Positions 50,980 through 59,704 of a stretch of DNA of 64,000 bases are shown piece by piece (position 1 is the stretch's first letter; each line of letters begins with the position of its first letter). A program made the translations under genes and the position numbers. Source of the stretch: Paenibacillus_E allorhizoplanae (lineage in GTDB: Bacteria > Bacillota > Bacilli > Paenibacillales > NBRC-103111); NCBI RefSeq assembly GCF_927798215.1, contig NZ_CAKMMW010000019.1, forward strand, positions 103,391 through 167,390, read 5' to 3'. The notes under the pieces were generated by a model. That model saw only the letters and a program-made list of their open reading frames with translations, ran no database searches and was not told the origin of the DNA.

Positions 50980-52311
50980 ATGAAGAAAGCTCTACTCTTA
51001 ACGACTTCCGTACTGTTAGTAAGTAGTTTCATTGCAGGCTGCAGCTCGACCAAAGAAACGACTTCCACAGCTTCAACAGCTCCTGCTAGCTCCAAGGCAG
51101 CAGATGCAACGAAAGCACCAGCGAAGGACGTCAAGCTGACTTTCAGTATTTGGGGCAGTGACGCGCATAAGAAAATGTATGAAGACATGATTGCGAACTA
51201 TAAAAAGTTGAAGCCGAACGTCAACGTAGAAGTTATGATCATTCCATCGGCAGATTATTTACAGAAAATGTCCGTCATGCTCGCTTCCAAAACAGCCCCA
51301 GACGTGATCTGGATGCTGGAAAGAGGGATTCCACAATTCCTTGAAGCTGGACAAATGGAAGATCTTTCACCTATCAAAACAGATACGGCTTACGATGCAA
51401 ACGATATCATTCCATCCACATTAGAGCTTGTAACCAAAGCAGACAAATTATATGGGGTAGCGTTCTCCACACCGCCGAACATGATGTACTACAACAAAAA
51501 CTTGTTCAAAGAAAAAGGATTGAAAACACCGACTGAGCTCTATAAAGATGGCAACTGGACGTATGATGAAATGAATAAAGCGGCTCAAGCGATTGCGCAA
51601 CCGGATAAAGGCATCTACGGCATGAACTTGATTCGCCCAGGCGGTTGGGGTCCAAGCTGGATCGAGTCACTACAAACGTTGGTATGGGCATACGGTTCTG
51701 ATTTCTTTACGAAAGATGGGAAGAAATTAGCTTTGAACACACCACAAGGTCAACAAGCGCTGCAATTCTTCAGTGATTCTATGTTCAAAACAAAGGTACA
51801 TCCGAAGCCAGGTGACCAAACGACGTTCGAATCCGGCAAAATCGGGATGCAACAAGATCTGTTAAGCTACATGGGCAAAGCGAAAGCGATCAAAGATTTC
51901 GAGTGGGATATCGCACCTATGCCGAAGGCAGCTGGCGGTCAAGGAACAACACTTGGCTATGCAGCGTACATGGTTCCTAAAGGCAACGCGAACACAGCAG
52001 AAGCGATTGAATTCGTTAAATACTTGAGTAACAAAGAGAACATGGCGATCACATCCCAGTTCTTCGTGCCAAGTCGTAAATCGGTCCTAAACTCCGATGG
52101 CTTCTTGAAACAAGGACCATCTCCTGAAAGTATGAAAACAGCGGTACTGGATCAAATGGCTGCCGCTCGTGTACGTCAAGGATTCGTTAACTTCCAAAAA
52201 ATTGATGACAAAATGAAGCTGCACTTCGATGCGATCTATACACAAGCAGGTACAGTTCCTGACATCTTGAAAAAGATGGAAACAGACGTGAATGCGATTC
52301 TAGCGCAATAA
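50980..52311 (+). CDS. ABC sugar importer solute-binding lipoprotein 2
   Basis: 443 residues; signal peptide with lipobox FIAGC (Cys21), a Thr/Ala-rich spacer, then a family-1 binding-protein fold starting LTFSIWGSDAHKKMYEDMI. Aromatic residues such as those in NLIRPGGWGPSW could stack on sugars. The first gene of the importer operon with two permeases downstream. Ligand unknown. Confidence 0.93.
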   Translation: MKKALLLTTSVLLVSSFIAGCSSTKETTSTASTAPASSKAADATKAPAKDVKLTFSIWGSDAHKKMYEDMIANYKKLKPNVNVEVMIIPSADYLQKMSVMLASKTAPDVIWMLERGIPQFLEAGQMEDLSPIKTDTAYDANDIIPSTLELVTKADKLYGVAFSTPPNMMYYNKNLFKEKGLKTPTELYKDGNWTYDEMNKAAQAIAQPDKGIYGMNLIRPGGWGPSWIESLQTLVWAYGSDFFTKDGKKLALNTPQGQQALQFFSDSMFKTKVHPKPGDQTTFESGKIGMQQDLLSYMGKAKAIKDFEWDIAPMPKAAGGQGTTLGYAAYMVPKGNANTAEAIEFVKYLSNKENMAITSQFFVPSRKSVLNSDGFLKQGPSPESMKTAVLDQMAAARVRQGFVNFQKIDDKMKLHFDAIYTQAGTVPDILKKMETDVNAILAQ

Positions 52312-52381
52312 TCGGATGGAATCTGTGGTCAAGCCGTCAAATAGCTTGGCCATTTTCTCACAAAGGAGTGGAGCGAACACC

Positions 52382-53335
52382 ATGGCAACGTATAGAACGG
52401 CCCCCCTCGAGGTGCCAGGAGCAACCGCAGTTAATAAGAAAAGAAATACGTTCAGTCGAACGAAACGCAGAAATGCGATATATGGATATCTGTTTATTGC
52501 ACCTATGATGCTTGGATTCTTGATTTTCATGGCTGGACCCATTATTAGTGCTTTCGGACTTAGCTTTACCGATTATTCACTTCTACATGCAACGAAAGTT
52601 GTAGGTGTAGATAACTATGTGCAAGTGATTACGAAGGATGAGCTCTTCTGGACATCTGTAAAAAATACGTTATATTTCTCGGCCGGACTCATCCCGCTTA
52701 ATCTCATTCTAGCGCTGGGACTTGCTCTACTATTATCGACAAAACTTCCCGGGGTCGGCATCTTCCGTACCGCGATCTTTACCCCAGTTGTGACATCCAT
52801 CATCGTGTGGGCGATCGTCTGGAAATATGTATTCGCCACGGATGCCGGGCTGGTGAATCAAATATTGCATTTCTTCGGCATAACCGGACCTGCTTGGATG
52901 TACAATACGAAATTAGTGATGCCCGTAGTGATTCTAGTTAGCGTATTGAAAAAAGTTGGTATGAACATGGTTATCTTTCTAGCGGCGCTACAAGATGTAC
53001 CGAAAATGTACTATGAAGCCGCAACGATCGACGGTGCCTCGAAGTGGAAGCAGTTTACGAAAATTACGTTACCGATGATTTCACCATCGTTATTCCTAAC
53101 GTTAATTATTACCTTAATTGGGTCACTGAAGGTGTTCTCGCAGATCAGTGTCATGACCGATGGCGGACCTGGGAATAGTACAAGTGTACTTGTGTATTAC
53201 ATCTATAAGTTAGCCTTCAAAACGTATGATCTTGGCTACGCATCGGCTGTTGCGTTTATCCTCTTCTTCTTAGTACTCGTACTTACGATGTTACAGTGGA
53301 GTTTCAGAAAAAGGTGGGTGCATCATGAGCAATAA
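52382..53335 (+). CDS. ABC sugar importer permease 2a
   Basis: 317 residues from ATG 52382 (GGAGCG spaced 8 bp; TTG-type starts further upstream have no support). Six membrane segments; EAA loop PKMYYEAATIDGASKWKQFTKITLPMISP. UgpA/MalF-type CUT1 subunit. It overlaps the next gene by 11 bp. Confidence 0.92.
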   Translation: MATYRTAPLEVPGATAVNKKRNTFSRTKRRNAIYGYLFIAPMMLGFLIFMAGPIISAFGLSFTDYSLLHATKVVGVDNYVQVITKDELFWTSVKNTLYFSAGLIPLNLILALGLALLLSTKLPGVGIFRTAIFTPVVTSIIVWAIVWKYVFATDAGLVNQILHFFGITGPAWMYNTKLVMPVVILVSVLKKVGMNMVIFLAALQDVPKMYYEAATIDGASKWKQFTKITLPMISPSLFLTLIITLIGSLKVFSQISVMTDGGPGNSTSVLVYYIYKLAFKTYDLGYASAVAFILFFLVLVLTMLQWSFRKRWVHHEQ

Positions 53336-54167
53336 ATCCATGCGCGTGCTTGGCAATACGTTAACTTATGTCCTTCTTACGATCGTTTCTGCAGTAATTT
53401 TGATGCCTTTTGTATGGATGTTGACGACATCGCTCAAGGATCAAACGAAAATATTCTCGTTCCCGCCACAATGGATTCCGAATCCGATCGTATGGTCTAA
53501 CTATTCGCAGGTATTTACGACACAGCCGCAATTCTTAACGCACTATGCGAACAGTTTGTACATTGCGATTCTCGTCACCGTTGGCACGTGTATCTTCGGT
53601 GCGTTAGCCGGGTTTGCATTTGCCAAGATTCAATTTCCATTCAAAAATACCTTCTTCCTCATTCTCCTAAGCGGGATGATGATTCCGAATGAGGTTACGA
53701 TTATTCCGAACTTTATCTGGTTCTCTAAGCTAGGGTTAGTGAATAATCACTTCCCGTTAATCATTCCACCTATGCTGGGTGCGGGCGGAATCTTCGGCGT
53801 GTTCTTACTTCGTCAGTTTTACATTACGATTCCGAAGGATTTGGACGAAGCAGCTGAAATTGATGGCAGTACACCTTGGCAGACCTTCTGGCGGATCATG
53901 GTGCCGATGGCAACACCGGCATTCGCGACATTGTCTATTTTCACCTTCTTAAATAGTTGGGAAGATTTCCTTGATCCGTTAATTTACATCTCCTCGTCGA
54001 AATTGTTTACACTACCGATTGCGATGAAGTTATTCACCGATACAGCAGGTACGGATTGGCACTTGTTAATGGCAGCCTCTGTAATGGCTACCGTTCCACT
54101 CTTACTCGTATTCTTCTTCGCACAGAAGAAGTTTATTGATGGGATTGCAACGACTGGCTTGAAGTAG
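53325..54167 (+). CDS. ABC sugar importer permease 2b
   Basis: 280 residues; ATG 53325 lies inside the end of the previous gene (11-bp overlap), with AAAGGTGGG before it. EAA loop IPKDLDEAAEIDGSTPWQTFWRIMVPMATP. UgpE/MalG-type CUT1 subunit. As for importer 1, no ATPase gene is in the window. Confidence 0.92.
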   Translation: MSNKSMRVLGNTLTYVLLTIVSAVILMPFVWMLTTSLKDQTKIFSFPPQWIPNPIVWSNYSQVFTTQPQFLTHYANSLYIAILVTVGTCIFGALAGFAFAKIQFPFKNTFFLILLSGMMIPNEVTIIPNFIWFSKLGLVNNHFPLIIPPMLGAGGIFGVFLLRQFYITIPKDLDEAAEIDGSTPWQTFWRIMVPMATPAFATLSIFTFLNSWEDFLDPLIYISSSKLFTLPIAMKLFTDTAGTDWHLLMAASVMATVPLLLVFFFAQKKFIDGIATTGLK

Positions 54168-54175
54168 GACATCAC

Positions 54176-54216
54176 TTGACAATTCATACTGTAATTATTA
54201 TAATTACAGTATGAAT
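54176..54216 (+). promoter_or_regulatory. Consensus promoter buried in a perfect 16-bp-arm palindrome
   Basis: TTGACA (54176-54181) and TATAAT (54199-54204) are exactly 17 bp apart. From 54182 to 54216 the sequence is a perfect inverted repeat, ATTCATACTGTAATTA - TTA - complement, which covers the spacer and the -10 box. A dimeric repressor bound here would shut the promoter. No regulator is adjacent. It could also act as an AU-rich hairpin in RNA, but there is no T tail. Confidence 0.78.
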
Positions 54217-54245
54217 TAACATTTCGAGTGAAGGTGGCGAGGCGT

Positions 54246-54620
54246 ATGTTGAATGTTGCAATCGGTGATTGGGTAGTCGCAACAACAAGTGAAGATGAAA
54301 TGGTTCATGGGTATGTGGGAGCGATCGCTTGGCAGCATGGTGTCGCCTTCGTTCATGTCATTGCTTCGGATCAAGATGACATTATTGGACATCAAATTGA
54401 AGTGAAACTCTCCAGTGTGAAGACACTCCCAATAAGCGGACTTGAATCAGAAGATGGCATTCGGAGTATGATTGATATTGCTCTTGGCATCAAGGATGAG
54501 ATGTGGTTTATGGAGCTAACCGATACTTTACTTGCCTTACAGTCTAATGGATCCAAGACGACCACTGATAATGTGATCTCCGGTTTCTATGCGAACCGTT
54601 TAGGTGTGGATCAGCTGTGA
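54246..54620 (+). CDS. Small hypothetical protein
   Basis: ATG 54246 follows AAGGTGGCGAGG; 124 residues (GTG 54228 is an alternative). The start, MLNVAIGDWVVATTSEDEMVHGYVGAI, reads like a small SH3-like beta-barrel with a helical C-terminus. No family recognised and no membrane segment. Single gene under the palindromic promoter, closed by its own terminator. Confidence 0.75.
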   Translation: MLNVAIGDWVVATTSEDEMVHGYVGAIAWQHGVAFVHVIASDQDDIIGHQIEVKLSSVKTLPISGLESEDGIRSMIDIALGIKDEMWFMELTDTLLALQSNGSKTTTDNVISGFYANRLGVDQL

Positions 54621-54635
54621 TCGTTGGTATGATAA

Positions 54636-54693
54636 GAAGCCAATCTAATCGATAACTTGCTTCGGCAAGGTGTATCGGTTGGGTTGGCTTTTT
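54636..54693 (+). terminator. Terminator between convergent genes
   Basis: AAGCCAA..ATCGATA pairs with TATCGGTT..TTGGCTT; an inner CTTGC-TTCG-GCAAG hairpin caps it and TTTTT follows. Confidence 0.85.
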
Positions 54694-54814
54694 CGTTATG
54701 TAAAAAGAACCACCGATCCGCAGATGAGCACCAAAGTAACAGTTGGTTCATACTTGCGGAACGACGATCCCTTATTTAGGTGAACGCAGATTTGGAAAAG
54801 TTACAGAACGGGCT

Positions 54815-55639
54815 CTAAGTCGATGTCGCTGTATCTTCTGTTGTAATTCTAGCTGTATTTCCTGCCGTCCCCGTTGGCTTTGCCACTGGCACACCTTTCG
54901 CGACTTCCGCGGCGAATAACGTTTGCATTTCGGCGACTTTTTTAGCGTCGGCTGCTTCTATTTTATCTGCGAAGTATTTCTCCACGAAAAGTTCCCAGGT
55001 CGGAACGACCTTTTGCATGTGGATGGTTTTTACAGCTGTTTTGATCAGCCTGCGTTCCTTGGCATTCGTGTACATGTCCACATACTGCTGCTTGCGTTCG
55101 AAGTCTAGTTCGGTGAAGATCGAGCGGAATACTTCCGCTGTCATCTTCGCATCGTCCAACGCTCTGTGAGCCGTGCCCTCAGCGACGATGTTCAAATCAA
55201 CAAGCGCGGCTTCGACGCTGACGTCATTCGTTACTTTTTTGAAGCGGGTGAACCCTTTCAATAAGTCGAAATAGTGAGCTGCCATCCAATACGCATCATC
55301 TAACTTATGCATCCGTGTATCAAACACAATTCGCTTGAGATCTTCGCCACCCCAAGTGACAAGCAACAGTTCTTCACTCCGTCCGAGCCAAGCCAAGAAG
55401 TCGGTAATCACTTTGCGGAAACCAGCTGCTTCATCAATATCTTCTTGGGGAATCCCCGTTTTTTTCTTAATAAAGGCGTTCAATTTAGAGAAATATACAG
55501 GCTTAATCAAAGCTGAGAATTCATCTACTTCATTTAGTGAAGCATCTAATCGAACAGCGCCGATCTCAATCACTTCCATAGGTAAATCACTGGCAAACTT
55601 GCGGCCGTTAAATTCGATATCTAATATAATGTAATCCAT
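54815..55639 (-). CDS. DEDDh 3'-5' exonuclease, KapD-like
   Basis: GGGGGC fits ATG 55639; 274 residues (a longer frame starts at 55657). DEDDh motifs: Asp7/Glu9 in ILDIEF, the middle Asp in TWGGEDLKRIVFD, and HRALDDAKMTAEVF with the catalytic His and last Asp. KapD of Bacillus is a sporulation-linked member of about 205 residues; here a helical tail of about 70 residues is added. It degrades RNA or DNA from the 3' end. Confidence 0.88.
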   Translation of the reverse strand: MDYIILDIEFNGRKFASDLPMEVIEIGAVRLDASLNEVDEFSALIKPVYFSKLNAFIKKKTGIPQEDIDEAAGFRKVITDFLAWLGRSEELLLVTWGGEDLKRIVFDTRMHKLDDAYWMAAHYFDLLKGFTRFKKVTNDVSVEAALVDLNIVAEGTAHRALDDAKMTAEVFRSIFTELDFERKQQYVDMYTNAKERRLIKTAVKTIHMQKVVPTWELFVEKYFADKIEAADAKKVAEMQTLFAAEVAKGVPVAKPTGTAGNTARITTEDTATST

Positions 55640-55685
55640 GATGTGCCCCCGTTTCATCCTATCCTATCATTTTAGCAGAAAAAGC

Positions 55686-56837
55686 TTAGGTTGCCAGCTT
55701 CTGTTTACGATAGACCGCACGCAGCACCAGACTTAATGAGAATCCAGAGAAAGACATGACCGACACCCAGATAAATAACGTGTGTACACCAAAGGCTTGA
55801 TAGAACCATCCGCCAAGATAAGAAGCGACAATACCCGAGACACCGAAGAAGATGATCGCTAGCACGGTCTGTCCCGTTGCACGCCACTCCTCAGGGACAA
55901 TCTGATACAAGTACTGAATTGCAGCTGAGTAGAAAATAGGGAATGTGAACGTTTGGAGCAGCTGAATCGCCACAAGCACATGCGGATCCGTTACCCAAGC
56001 GCTGACCAAGAAGCGCAAGAAATAGAAGAAGGCAGCGAATGAAATAAGCGCTAATTCTCTACCTTTACGAAGCCACCAGAAGCTTAAGGCGAAAACTAGA
56101 ATTTCACTGCCAGCTGCTAAGAAAAAGGCAATCCCAACCAAATGATTGCTGCCGCCTAATTCACGAATATAGACACCAAGAAACGTGTCATTAATCCGCT
56201 GCGGGACGGCACAAATGAAGATTAAGACCATGAACCAAATAGTTTCTTTATTACTTAGAAACTTTCGCAGACTGCGCAGGGAGATTGGTTTCCCAGTCAC
56301 AGGAGCATCAGGCAACGCGAAGCATATGATCAAGCTCAATATACCAATGCCGCCAAACAGGTAAGCCAAGCTATGAATGCCGAAATATTGCGCCGCATAG
56401 CCAACAATTAACGACATCACAGCGTAACCGACAGCACCGAATGTACGGATGGAACCATAACTCGTGCCAAGGCGTTCCGCGGTTTGGAAGTTAAGGCTTT
56501 CTGTCAATGGATCCAGCGGCATTAAGAAAAAGTATAGCAGCATAGTAAATAGAAGCAGCACGATAAAGCTCTTGGAATCGTATAGCAAGTACCCGATGAT
56601 GGTGGAACAGAAGAGAAGAAGTAACATGATTTTTTTGATCGTTTTCGTTCGATCACTGATCATGCCCCATAATGGCTGCGAAAAGATGGCGATGAAACCA
56701 CCAGTCCCGATGATGAGACCAATTCGTGATGTAGAAAGTCCTTGTGCGTCCAAATAGACGGGTAGAAAAGAGACGAAGAGGGCAAGTAATGCGAAATACA
56801 AAAAGTTAAACGAGCGTAATAAATTGGATGAATGCAT
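55686..56837 (-). CDS. MFS transporter, MFS_1-like/LacY-type
   Basis: 383 residues with about 12 membrane segments. It begins NFLYFALLALFVSFLPVYLDAQGL and has GMISDRTKTIKKIM as the loop 2-3 motif, typical of the MFS_1-like group that includes sugar or nucleoside permeases. It is followed by the exonuclease gene at 46 bp and preceded by an AraC gene at 88 bp, all on the minus strand. Substrate unknown; the AraC context favours a sugar or organic acid. Confidence 0.88.
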   Translation of the reverse strand: MHSSNLLRSFNFLYFALLALFVSFLPVYLDAQGLSTSRIGLIIGTGGFIAIFSQPLWGMISDRTKTIKKIMLLLLFCSTIIGYLLYDSKSFIVLLLFTMLLYFFLMPLDPLTESLNFQTAERLGTSYGSIRTFGAVGYAVMSLIVGYAAQYFGIHSLAYLFGGIGILSLIICFALPDAPVTGKPISLRSLRKFLSNKETIWFMVLIFICAVPQRINDTFLGVYIRELGGSNHLVGIAFFLAAGSEILVFALSFWWLRKGRELALISFAAFFYFLRFLVSAWVTDPHVLVAIQLLQTFTFPIFYSAAIQYLYQIVPEEWRATGQTVLAIIFFGVSGIVASYLGGWFYQAFGVHTLFIWVSVMSFSGFSLSLVLRAVYRKQKLAT

Positions 56838-56925
56838 GATGACCTAACCTTCCTTGATGTACTAGCGCAATGCTGTCATGAATGTACATTTTATCACGCT
56901 CAGCCAAAGTTGCAAAAAAAATTTA

Positions 56926-57726
56926 TCAAGAGCGAAGCTGAGAGGGGTTCGTTCCTGTTACTTTTTTGAATTGGCGGCTAAAGAAATAAATGCTTCGATA
57001 ACCCAGCGCTTCAGCGACTTCACTGACATTCATCCCTAGTTTGAGCAAATAGGAGGCACGTTCAATTCTGGACTGAATGAGATACGATTCAATCGTCTGG
57101 CCCATGATTTCTTTGAATTTTATAGAAAAATAACGTGGAGATAGATGCGCCTCTTTGGCTAAATCTTGAATGCTATGCTGCCGCCCAGGGTCTTGCCGAA
57201 TGTGAGCCGCGATATCCATCATCACTCGATTCATCGAGCGCCGTGCCGGATCACCCTGAGGTTGATGGTCAGGTGCTTGACGTTCAAAAAGCAAAAGTAT
57301 GAGCTTGAGCAGCGTTTTCGCTTCTTCTTCATGCCCATACGCTTCGGTGTGTCGTACTTGAACGAAACGATCTAGATAGCTCTCGTGGAACTCAGCGGGA
57401 TCGAAATGTACGAAAGAAGGCAGTGACATCGGATACGAATGATCCCCTTCTGCAGAGAAATGGATATATGTAACGGTAAGCGGACGTTCTGGATTATGAC
57501 TCGCACTGGACAGGTCCCCTGGCTTAAACAAGAAACAATCGCCGCTACTCACATGGTAACGTTTGCTATTTAAGGTGACCTCTCCTTCACCATCCCATAC
57601 ATACCAGAAATCAAAGTCTTGGAAAGGGTCATTCTCGCGGCGGCTCCATTTCCAATTCACCTCACAAATGGTCTTACCGAAATAACGATTGAGCTCTAAC
57701 GCTGCTTGGGATGAGAAAACAGACAT
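56926..57726 (-). CDS. AraC-family transcriptional regulator 4
   Basis: 266 residues: cupin sensor (DFDFWYVWDGEGEVTLNSKRYHVSSGDCFLF, about 35-70) and double HTH (HSIQDLAKEAHLSPRYFSIKFKEIMG; VSEVAEALGYRSIYFFSRQFKKVTGTNPSQL). It is divergent from PhyH gene 4 with 128 bp between the starts, so it very probably regulates that gene and perhaps the MFS gene downstream. Confidence 0.93.
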   Translation of the reverse strand: MSVFSSQAALELNRYFGKTICEVNWKWSRRENDPFQDFDFWYVWDGEGEVTLNSKRYHVSSGDCFLFKPGDLSSASHNPERPLTVTYIHFSAEGDHSYPMSLPSFVHFDPAEFHESYLDRFVQVRHTEAYGHEEEAKTLLKLILLLFERQAPDHQPQGDPARRSMNRVMMDIAAHIRQDPGRQHSIQDLAKEAHLSPRYFSIKFKEIMGQTIESYLIQSRIERASYLLKLGMNVSEVAEALGYRSIYFFSRQFKKVTGTNPSQLRS

Positions 57727-57799
57727 GCAAGATCACTACCCCTTATGTAAAATAGTGCAAATAGTATGGTGCTTGAATGCATTTATTTTACTATTTTCT

Positions 57800-57813
57800 A
57801 TTCATATAATAAA
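57800..57813 (+). promoter_or_regulatory. Probable -10 region of PhyH gene 4
   Basis: ATTCATATAATAAA, identical to the segment before the PhyH-HEAT gene (33573-33586), contains TATAAT at 57805-57810. No consensus -35, as expected for AraC-activated promoters. Confidence 0.5.
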
Positions 57814-57854
57814 GTTATGAATCGTTAAATTATTTAAACGGAGGGGTTACCGTT

Positions 57855-58694
57855 ATGCCTAGAATTGAACCAACCGATCAATCACCTGAAGAAATTTCGG
57901 CAAAGCTTTACCGTTACGAACGTATTGCAGATAAAATTGAGGGTGGGGAAAATTGGAATGAGTCATCTCTCGCCGATTATTGGAGAAATGGCTTCGCGGC
58001 GGTCGAACATGTATTAGATGAAGAAGATATTCAGAATTCGAAAGAAGCTTTGTATGAGCTTATTTTTAAAGATAATAAAGGGGCAATCATCCAATTCTCG
58101 AAGCCGAAAAGTGAATTGAAAACGGACGAAGAGAAGGAACTAGCGGTAAGGAAGGTACACGAATTCGTTAAGGTGGACGAACGCTTGCGAGGGATTGCAG
58201 AGCATCCTGCGATTCTTGCCATCGTGCAAGATATCTTGGGTGAAACGCCGCGGCTTGTTCAGGATATGGCATTGCTTAAACCTCCGCATGGTGGAGGGGA
58301 GAAGCCGTGGCATCAAGATATGGCCTATGGGAATTTGGCATATGAGAAACCCGTGGTTGGTGTGTGGATCGCACTAGATGAAGCAGCGCTTGATAATGGT
58401 TGTATGCATGTTATTCCTGGTTCGCATGCCGATGGGGCAACACCACATTATGCCATTCGAGATTGGCAGTTATGTGATGCCCATGTACAGGTAGAAAGAG
58501 ATGTTGCTGTGCCTCTATTACCTGGAGGTATCCTATTGTTCCACGGGTTACTCAAGCACGGTACTCCTTATAATCTCTCTACGAAGAAACGTCGCGCTTT
58601 GCAGTTCCATTATGTAGGCGAATCAGCTATTAAACTTACGCCAAAAGAGTATAAACGATTTTTTACCAATGAGATGAGCGGTGCAGAATGCTAG
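57855..58694 (+). CDS. Phytanoyl-CoA dioxygenase (PhyH) family protein 4
   Basis: 279 residues; GGAGGGG precedes ATG 57855. Iron ligands His153/Asp155 in PWHQDMAYGN and His235 in LLKHGTPYN; Arg246/247 follow. DNGCMHVIPGSH is typical of the family. Fe(II)/2-oxoglutarate oxygenase of unknown substrate, divergently arranged with an AraC regulator. Confidence 0.92.
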   Translation: MPRIEPTDQSPEEISAKLYRYERIADKIEGGENWNESSLADYWRNGFAAVEHVLDEEDIQNSKEALYELIFKDNKGAIIQFSKPKSELKTDEEKELAVRKVHEFVKVDERLRGIAEHPAILAIVQDILGETPRLVQDMALLKPPHGGGEKPWHQDMAYGNLAYEKPVVGVWIALDEAALDNGCMHVIPGSHADGATPHYAIRDWQLCDAHVQVERDVAVPLLPGGILLFHGLLKHGTPYNLSTKKRRALQFHYVGESAIKLTPKEYKRFFTNEMSGAEC

Positions 58695-58704
58695 GTTATA
58701 TGGA

Positions 58705-58740
58705 GTCCTCTTTCCGATCGTAGGAAAGGGGACTTTTTTT
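58705..58740 (+). terminator. Terminator after PhyH gene 4
   Basis: GTCCTCTTTCC / AGGAAAGGGGAC stem (one mismatch), followed by seven T. Confidence 0.88.
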
Positions 58741-58831
58741 CATGTTTCAGCGAGCCTGCACCATATGAAAATCAAATGAATACTTATATTATGGTCATTT
58801 TAAAAGGGGCGAGTTGAAAGGGGGAAATGGG

Positions 58832-59671
58832 ATGCCTTCACTTATTTCAATAGTCATGCTGACATGGAATGGATTGAAATTTACGAAAGAATGCGTAGAA
58901 AGTATTTTACGACATGCCGATGACAACATAGAGATTCAATTTGTGTTTGTAGACAATGGATCGACGGATGGTACCGTAGAGTACTTACAAACCATTCCTT
59001 CCTCAAAGCTCATTTGTAATCAGGAAAATAAAGGGTTTGCAGCTGGAAACAACCAAGGGATCGCAGAAGCAGACGGTGAATACATTTGTTTGCTGAATAA
59101 CGATACCGTTGTTACCGAAGGTTGGTTGAATCGTTTGCTCGGATGCCTTCTGAAGAATCCAAATATCGCTATCGTTGGGCCACGTTCTAATAATGTCGCT
59201 TGGTCGCAGCTCGTCTACAATGTCCCCTATAAGTCCTCTGCGGAGATGGAGGTTTTTGCCTCCCATTGGTCGCTGCAGCATAAAGATCAAGGCTTCTTTC
59301 CGCATAAATTAATCGGGCATTGCATGCTTTTTCATAAAGATCTTATTACCAAAATAGGTGGGCTGGACGAAAGGTTTTTCCCAGGGAATTATGAGGATGA
59401 TGATTTCTGTTTGCGAGCCCGCGTCAGCGGTCAAATTCTGTGGGTTGCGAATGACGTTTACGTTCATCACTATGGAGGAAGTACGTTTCAAACGAATAAA
59501 ACGAATTATTCAGCAAGCGCCTACTCGAATGCTGAACGATTTTCCAAAAAGTGGTCGTTAGGCATAACGGGTTTAGAGCTGGATCAGTTCGGATACAATC
59601 CCTCAGAGTTAGTAGAGAGAGAGAAGCCTTTCCGAATTGAACGGCATTATATACCTATTAATAAGAAGTAG
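58832..59671 (+). CDS. Glycosyltransferase family 2, rhamnosyltransferase-like
   Basis: AAGGGGGAAATGGG fits ATG 58832; 279 residues. GT2 pattern SIVMLTWNGLKFTKECVESIL, VDNGSTDGTVEYL, NKGFAAGNNQGIAEADGEYICLLNNDTVV (NND metal site) and GGLDERFFPGNYEDDDFCLRA, typical of the dTDP-rhamnose-using group. It starts the right-hand glycosylation cluster upstream of the collagen-like gene. Confidence 0.92.
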   Translation: MPSLISIVMLTWNGLKFTKECVESILRHADDNIEIQFVFVDNGSTDGTVEYLQTIPSSKLICNQENKGFAAGNNQGIAEADGEYICLLNNDTVVTEGWLNRLLGCLLKNPNIAIVGPRSNNVAWSQLVYNVPYKSSAEMEVFASHWSLQHKDQGFFPHKLIGHCMLFHKDLITKIGGLDERFFPGNYEDDDFCLRARVSGQILWVANDVYVHHYGGSTFQTNKTNYSASAYSNAERFSKKWSLGITGLELDQFGYNPSELVEREKPFRIERHYIPINKK

Positions 59672-59704
59672 TATCTCATTGGGAATCTTGTAGGAGGAAA
59701 AGGA

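Noticed and set aside
54182..54216. Factor-independent terminator of the ABC operon
   Set aside because: The perfect stem is AT-rich and has no T tail, while a 17-bp-spaced consensus promoter overlaps it; an operator is the better reading.
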